Made by a program: the position numbers and the translations under genes. From NCBI GenBank assembly GCA_035578175.1, contig JAQMRL010000003.1, forward strand, positions 25,510,172 through 25,574,171: a DNA stretch of 64,000 bases, in the 5' to 3' direction. The stretch is from Catonia carolina (lineage: Eukaryota; Arthropoda; Insecta; Hemiptera; Achilidae). This document shows, piece after piece, positions 35,601 to 41,600 of the stretch (the stretch's first letter is position 1; every line of letters begins with the position of its first letter). Below the pieces are notes generated by a model. The model worked only from the letters and a program-made list of their open reading frames with translations. It was not told the origin of the DNA and did no database searches.

Positions 35601-38600
35601 CAACTAAACACATTCACACACAAATAAAACATTAATTAAATATTAACCAAACTCAGTTTGGCTTAAAAATACGGAAAATCACGCTTTCACGCTAAACTAG
35701 GCTCTGTAGAGAAAAATGCTCTAAACAAAAGTTGTAGATCTTTTAATTTTCTATAAATTTAATTATATACACTTTTGTCGTAAAATGCATACTAAGACCG
35801 ATATGTTAAAAAAATCGATTTTTCTCACGTTTTCGTGAGAAAAAAACAGAAAATCGCAAATTACCGCTAAACTAAGCGTTATACAAAAAAAATGTTTGAA
35901 ATAAAAGTTGTAGGTTTTTAAATTCTCTACAACTTTTATAATATAAGTTTTTTGCGCTAAAATTTATATTAAAGCCGTAATCTTAAAAAAACGTTTTTAC
36001 GTGAAAACAGCCTCACCGAGAATTTCAGCAAAAATGGCGCCTACCCTATCTTGTAGAGAATAAAAAATTGAGTAAAATAGGCGATTTTAAAAAAAATCGT
36101 AGGACCAGTTTTTTGAGAAAATCGCAAAAAACTGAAAAATTATACGAATAAACTACTACTTCCGGTTGACCGATTTTGATGAAAATGTTCGTGTCGCGTC
36201 CGGTAGTGGTATGTAACTTAAGTTTCAAGTTTCAAGTTTGTACGATGTTCCGTTCTTGAGATATTCTGTTCACACACAGACACACAGACACACACACACA
36301 GACACACACACAGACCAATCGCTAAAAACATGTTTTTTGGGTTCAGGGGGTCTGAAAACGTATAGATCCGGTGAAAACTCGATTTCGAAAAATCGACATG
36401 AAAACAATACTTTCCTTCCTATATATTCATATAGGCAAGAGAAAGTAAAAAATGGTTTAATGTGGGTATTGAGGTGGTTAACAAGTACTCATGATTTGGA
36501 GTGATTTTTACCCCTTCCTACCTTTTTACTTTGAATGCCCATAATGGGAAGCCGAGTGTTAAATTAATTACACTCAATCTGTTGGTTCCAGAGCTACAAA
36601 AAAATAGTTCTGTTTCTTATAACATAGTCAGCCAATTATATGGATGAACTAGTTAAGAACAGAAAAGGTAGAGGTGTAAAAGACACTATTCAGAGTTATC
36701 TCCTCTGAGAGTAATGCATTTCACTATACAGCCAGACCCTGTGGTAAATGAAGTGAAGGTGTCATTTGCAGGGTGGAAAGTGAGTGCTTTTTGGAGGGCT
36801 TGGCATGCTGATAAGCATACTCTTTCAACTCAGTGAGGAAGGCAATAGTAAACCACCTCACTTCTCGTTTTTACTTAGTAAAACCTCTAGAGGTTCGAAC
36901 CAGCCTTTCGGCTGTTGACCTAAACAACAACAACCTTTTAACTCATCACATAAATACAACAGTAAATATTTGTAGCGCAATTTGCCCTTAATAATGTTTG
37001 GCTGGGTTTCTTATCCAAAGATGATGTTCAGATATCGTCTAAGGTGAAAGTATTTGACGCTGCTTGTAAGATGATAGTAACTTACGGAGCTGAAGCATGG
37101 GGATGGAAAACAGGGAAGGACGTAGAATGGTTTCAGGCATTTTTCTTGAGAAAACTATTTGGTCTGCCATGGAGCATACCCAGGTTGTGCTCCTTGTACA
37201 AATATATCTGTACCTGGAAACAGGAGCAAGTCTGATGTAGATTCATTTTTTGGAGATGCATTTTACGTATGTATTAAAAGTTTTAGGCTTGCAACTGACG
37301 ATACTATTGTATCAGAGCTAGAGTACGTGTAGTACTGCGTGGACTGAGTGTATTACCAAGAGTGCTTTATATCCTCCGAAAACACAGATCTCTGCTCCCC
37401 CTAAATACACTGCTGTCGATTTAATTTTCTCTTTTCCAGAGCCATATTACCAATGGCATTCATTTATGGGGTCATATCTCTTAAGTACACAAAATTTTCT
37501 TGGCTCAAAAAAACCCGTGAGAATAATTCTTAACAAACCTTCGTGTGAGAATTTCAAATCCCTTTGCAAGGAATTGAAAATTATGCCAGTATATAATTTA
37601 TACTTCTTTTATTCACTGTTATACATAAAACAACAACTTGATTACGTCAGCTAAGGTCTGATGTCCAGGAATACGAATCTAGAGTTAGGAAAAAATATAT
37701 GAACGTTCCACGTACTCGGTTGAGAGGTTCAGCCCGTACTAATTGGGTTTTAAGAATTCAAGAGTATGACATTAAAATAGAACATGTTAAAGGGAAGAGA
37801 AATATAGTTGCAGATATTTTGAGCAGAAATAATAGTGAACAAGTTATAGATAAGAATCCAATTTATAAGTTAGGTTATTTTATACAAATAATTTTTTAAG
37901 ACCAAATTTGGTGTATTTTGTCAGGTATCTCAAAACCTATTCTAGTTGCAGATCTGGGATCTTTTTTGTTCAATTTTTCAGCTCATTTTTCGTAAAATCT
38001 GTTTAGTTTTACAACTTAATTAACACTCTAAACATTTCTTTAGAGCTTCATTTCTGCGGGGGAAGTGAAACCCGGACGAAAGTTTTCGCTAGCTGTAACT
38101 CGCTAACGAAGCGATTCCGGATCTATGTTTATTGAACTGCTTTCATTAATTTGATGAGAGGAATAGATCTCAGAAGTATATCGGGTACTCGTGGGAAATC
38201 CTGTATACTGTACTTGTACTATTGTTACTGCTATTTAGGATAAATATTCACAATAAAAACCAATTATTTTTTCAATATGAAGTTAATTATTTGTATTGTT
38301 GTTAATTTAGGAGGAGGTATGTTAGAGTAGGTGAACTCGATAAGGATCATAATCCTTCTTGTGTCGGTAAAAGATGCGCTCCACGTTATATTGATTATGC
38401 AATTGAGAGTATTACATTACCTAAAAGTTTTTCGGATCATCGATATAATGATATAGCTCTTGTAAGAACTAAATTACCAATGAAGTTTAGTGGTAAGTTT
38501 TAAGTATTCCAACAATGCTTCAGAATTTTTATAAAATACATAAATTATAATTTTTTTTGTTTCACGTTTGACTGTTTTGCAATTTCTGCTAATGCAGACG

Positions 38601-41600
38601 GTGGAGAATGATGATGTATGAAATTGAGTGATGAAAAAATGCCAGATCTGACCAGGAATCGAACCCGGGACCCCGGCGTAGGAGCCAGTTACGCTAACCA
38701 CTACGTCAACGGGCCGGCCAACTTTATAAATTATTAGGTTCATTAATAATGTAAAGGCTTCACTTCGTCGCTGTAGCTATTCTTATGTCTACTTACTTAA
38801 CGTACCGTGCATTATATATTTTAACGTACTGATTAATATTTTGTTTGTATTCTTATAGGTAAACTAACCTCGCTTAGCGCTCGGTTTACGTGGAACCAAT
38901 TATTAACAGCGTTAAGCGAGAGGTTCCGTATACATATCTCTTTAAAAGTTTGAGATATCTTTAAGCGGTTTTTTTACGAGCGTGGGCTGATAACTAATGC
39001 ACATAAATGCTTGTAGAGCGCGAACAAAACCAAATAGCAAGATCGAGAAAAAAACAAATTAAAGTAAAATTCCTAATCATAAAAATCATATATTTATTTT
39101 TCAGCATAGTCACCTTTAAGCATTACTCATTTCTACCAACTAAAACCAGTTTTTTCTATCCGTCACTAAAAAATTCTTCCGACTTTTCTCGAACCCAGAA
39201 TAAGTTAACTTTAACATAAGTTCCCAATATAACAACCCAATAGTTGCCTTCAACTCATTGTCCGAGCTGTAATGATTACCCTTAAGGTCTTTTAAGTAGA
39301 GGAAAAAATAAAGATCGCAAGGTAGGAGGTCGGGGGTAAGGAGGGTGTGGAATCGGTTCTAACTTCAGTTTTCTCAGAGCCTCTTCAGTTACACGCGACG
39401 TGTGTGGCATTTATGCATTGTTATGTTGCAAGATTATTTGCACCAGGCTGCCTCCAACAAGACAAATTCGACGTTTGAGGTGTTTTAAAGTCCGTATGTA
39501 CTGAGTATAATTTACCGTTGCCCCTCGTTCCAGGTAATCAATCACATAAACTCGACGAGCATCCAAAATCACAGTCAAAAGAATTATTTTGCGAATGGTT
39601 GTGTTTTGAACTGTTTCACATTGGGAGAATGTGGATGTCAATATTCAGCTCTCTGTCTTCTCTCTTCGGGGTCGTAATGATGAACCCATGACTCGTCCTC
39701 CGGCACAATATTCAAAAGAAAGTCGTCTCCTTCGTCGCGGTAAATTTGATTAGAGCACGTTGTTTAACTCACGTTGACATAGCACTAGAACACGACGCCA
39801 TACTTCCACTACTCAAAACAAACTGTGTGATGAACGCAATGTTTTCAAACTGCACAAGCGTATCGAGGAGAAATAGTACTTCCAAATACCACCAGGCGTG
39901 CTTCTGAAGTTCATTTTGTTCGCGTTCAACAACAGTGCATTATTATCAGCCTATCCTCGTAAAAAACTACTGTGCTTTTTCTATCTTATGACATATCCTT
40001 TTTACATTCTTTTCATTGATTTATTTTTTGTGAATTTTTAAAAATTTCCCCACAAGTAGTTAGCACCAAAAATGTTATTTTTGGCACAAAATACCATATA
40101 ACGTTGTTTAGAGATTCGTTTGGGTTTTGCGTTTTACCCAATAAACATTTCTCTAACAATTTACGATCACTCAAGTTTTAAAAACTGGCTTTATGTATTG
40201 TATTACAGTTTTATCTATATGAAAATGTTTTTGTGGTCATAAAATACTGTGAACAATTATGTAAAGCGAGTAATTAAAAGAATAATGATGTTTTTATATT
40301 GACACAGTTGAAAAAAGAACTCAGCCGTTTTATTCTATTTAAAAACCTTCATGCCAACATCTTGACACACCACAGCTCCGCCTCCAGAAATCTATCTCTA
40401 CCGCTTTTAGGCGATCCTTCTGCCTTTTAGTCAATACCCACACTTCCGCACTATAGGTACACACACTCTCCAGGATAACATGATAAATATTTATGAATTA
40501 AAGTTTGATAATATTTTATTTTATTATTTTGCAGATTTTGTGAAACCGATATGTTTGGAGCATGGAAAACTTTTAAAAGAGGATCATGCTGGTAAAGATC
40601 TAGTAGTTGCTGGATGGGGATACCTAAATTCTAGTAAGAAGTAACTTTATTAATTTATATAATTATATTGGTTGTGGACAATGTCATGGGATACCTTAAG
40701 AAATAATTACAGCTAGAGATACACACTTAAATTTTTAAAGTATTTAAACTATGTATGCAATTCATTAAGAAATCTTCCAGTTATGGAAAGTGAACTGTGG
40801 AGATACTACAGGTTTTAAAATTTTGAACTTTTAGGACCCCTACCTCAAAATTATATAATATTAGATTTTTCTATGTTTGTGAATTGTTGCTAGTTATAGG
40901 ATGTAATAATCTTAAATAATCCATTTCCGTCACTATCAATAGGGTTACCTTCGTAAAAATGTCAAAACCTATTATCATAAGCATAGAACAGCTTTTTGTC
41001 ATAAATTTGGAGAGAAGAACAGATGGAAATTTTAGAATCTATTATACATGGTCTATTTATCAAGCCAAGTCAATAGATCAAAACAAAAGCATCCGGTGTT
41101 CACGTGATAGGTGATTGGTTTGTGGCTGATGACATCAGTTCCATAAAATCAGTTCACAATTGTAACTGAACACGCACGTATGTCGTTTCGTACAAGAGCG
41201 TAAAAATATTGTTATTTACGGTGGTTTTCAACCGTTCCTTTGCCTGCAGGATTATTTTTTCTATTTGCTTGTTACTTATCATTATAATCACGCGTTGTTC
41301 TGAAAGCATCATGTCTAGTATGAAATCAGCAGAAGACGAACTGCAAATATTATAAGTCCACCCAAAAAAAGAAGCCTATAAAAATATCTAAAGATATTGG
41401 CACTTGCTCAGCTTATTAAATGGCACAACTAGATCATCCCTGCTACAAGTATTGTAGTCATGAATATCTGTAATTACTTCATCGTCTTTTTCTTCTTACT
41501 ATCAAGGATTAGGCATAAGCCTGTTCCACAAACAATCCTGTACTTGTACACAAACACGAGATATTCCAACCTGAACATCTCAAATGCTGCCATCTTCTTT

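Larger units (their letters stand above)
29445..35649 (-). mobile_element. BEL/Pao LTR retrotransposon, near intact, identical LTRs
   Basis: 6205 bp on the minus strand with 256-bp LTRs (29445-29700 and 35394-35649) that I find identical at every base, ends TG...CA, and a 5-bp target duplication AACTC (29440-29444, 35650-35654), as usual for BEL/Pao. The gag-like ORF (34998-34216) and the pol ORF (34187-29787) are in different frames. The polypurine tract lies at 29701-29715 (complement GGGCGGGGGCA), and the primer-binding region next to the 5' LTR begins TGGTTACTCCGACC (complement, ending 35390). There is no envelope ORF. The very recent insertion is in intron 3 of protease copy 1, antisense to it. 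Confidence 0.95.
29283..36460 (+). repeat. Interspersed repeat family X, interrupted by the BEL element
   Basis: Left part 29283-29444 and right part 35655-36460 join at the BEL target duplication. The left end has CACAACTTTCTCTTGCC (29299 on); the right end TTTTTTACTTTCTCTTGCC is its inverted partner, suggesting short TIRs. The right part has a (CA)n/CACACAGA microsatellite at 36268-36315. No real ORF. Confidence 0.7.

Noticed and set aside
29445..35649. Endogenous retrovirus with envelope
   Set aside because: No ORF exists between the end of pol and the 3' LTR (29701-29786), so it is a retrotransposon of the BEL/Pao type without env.
36238..36504. 88-aa ORF with a His/Thr-rich stretch
   Set aside because: The composition comes from a (CA)n microsatellite within repeat X; no homologue-like features.
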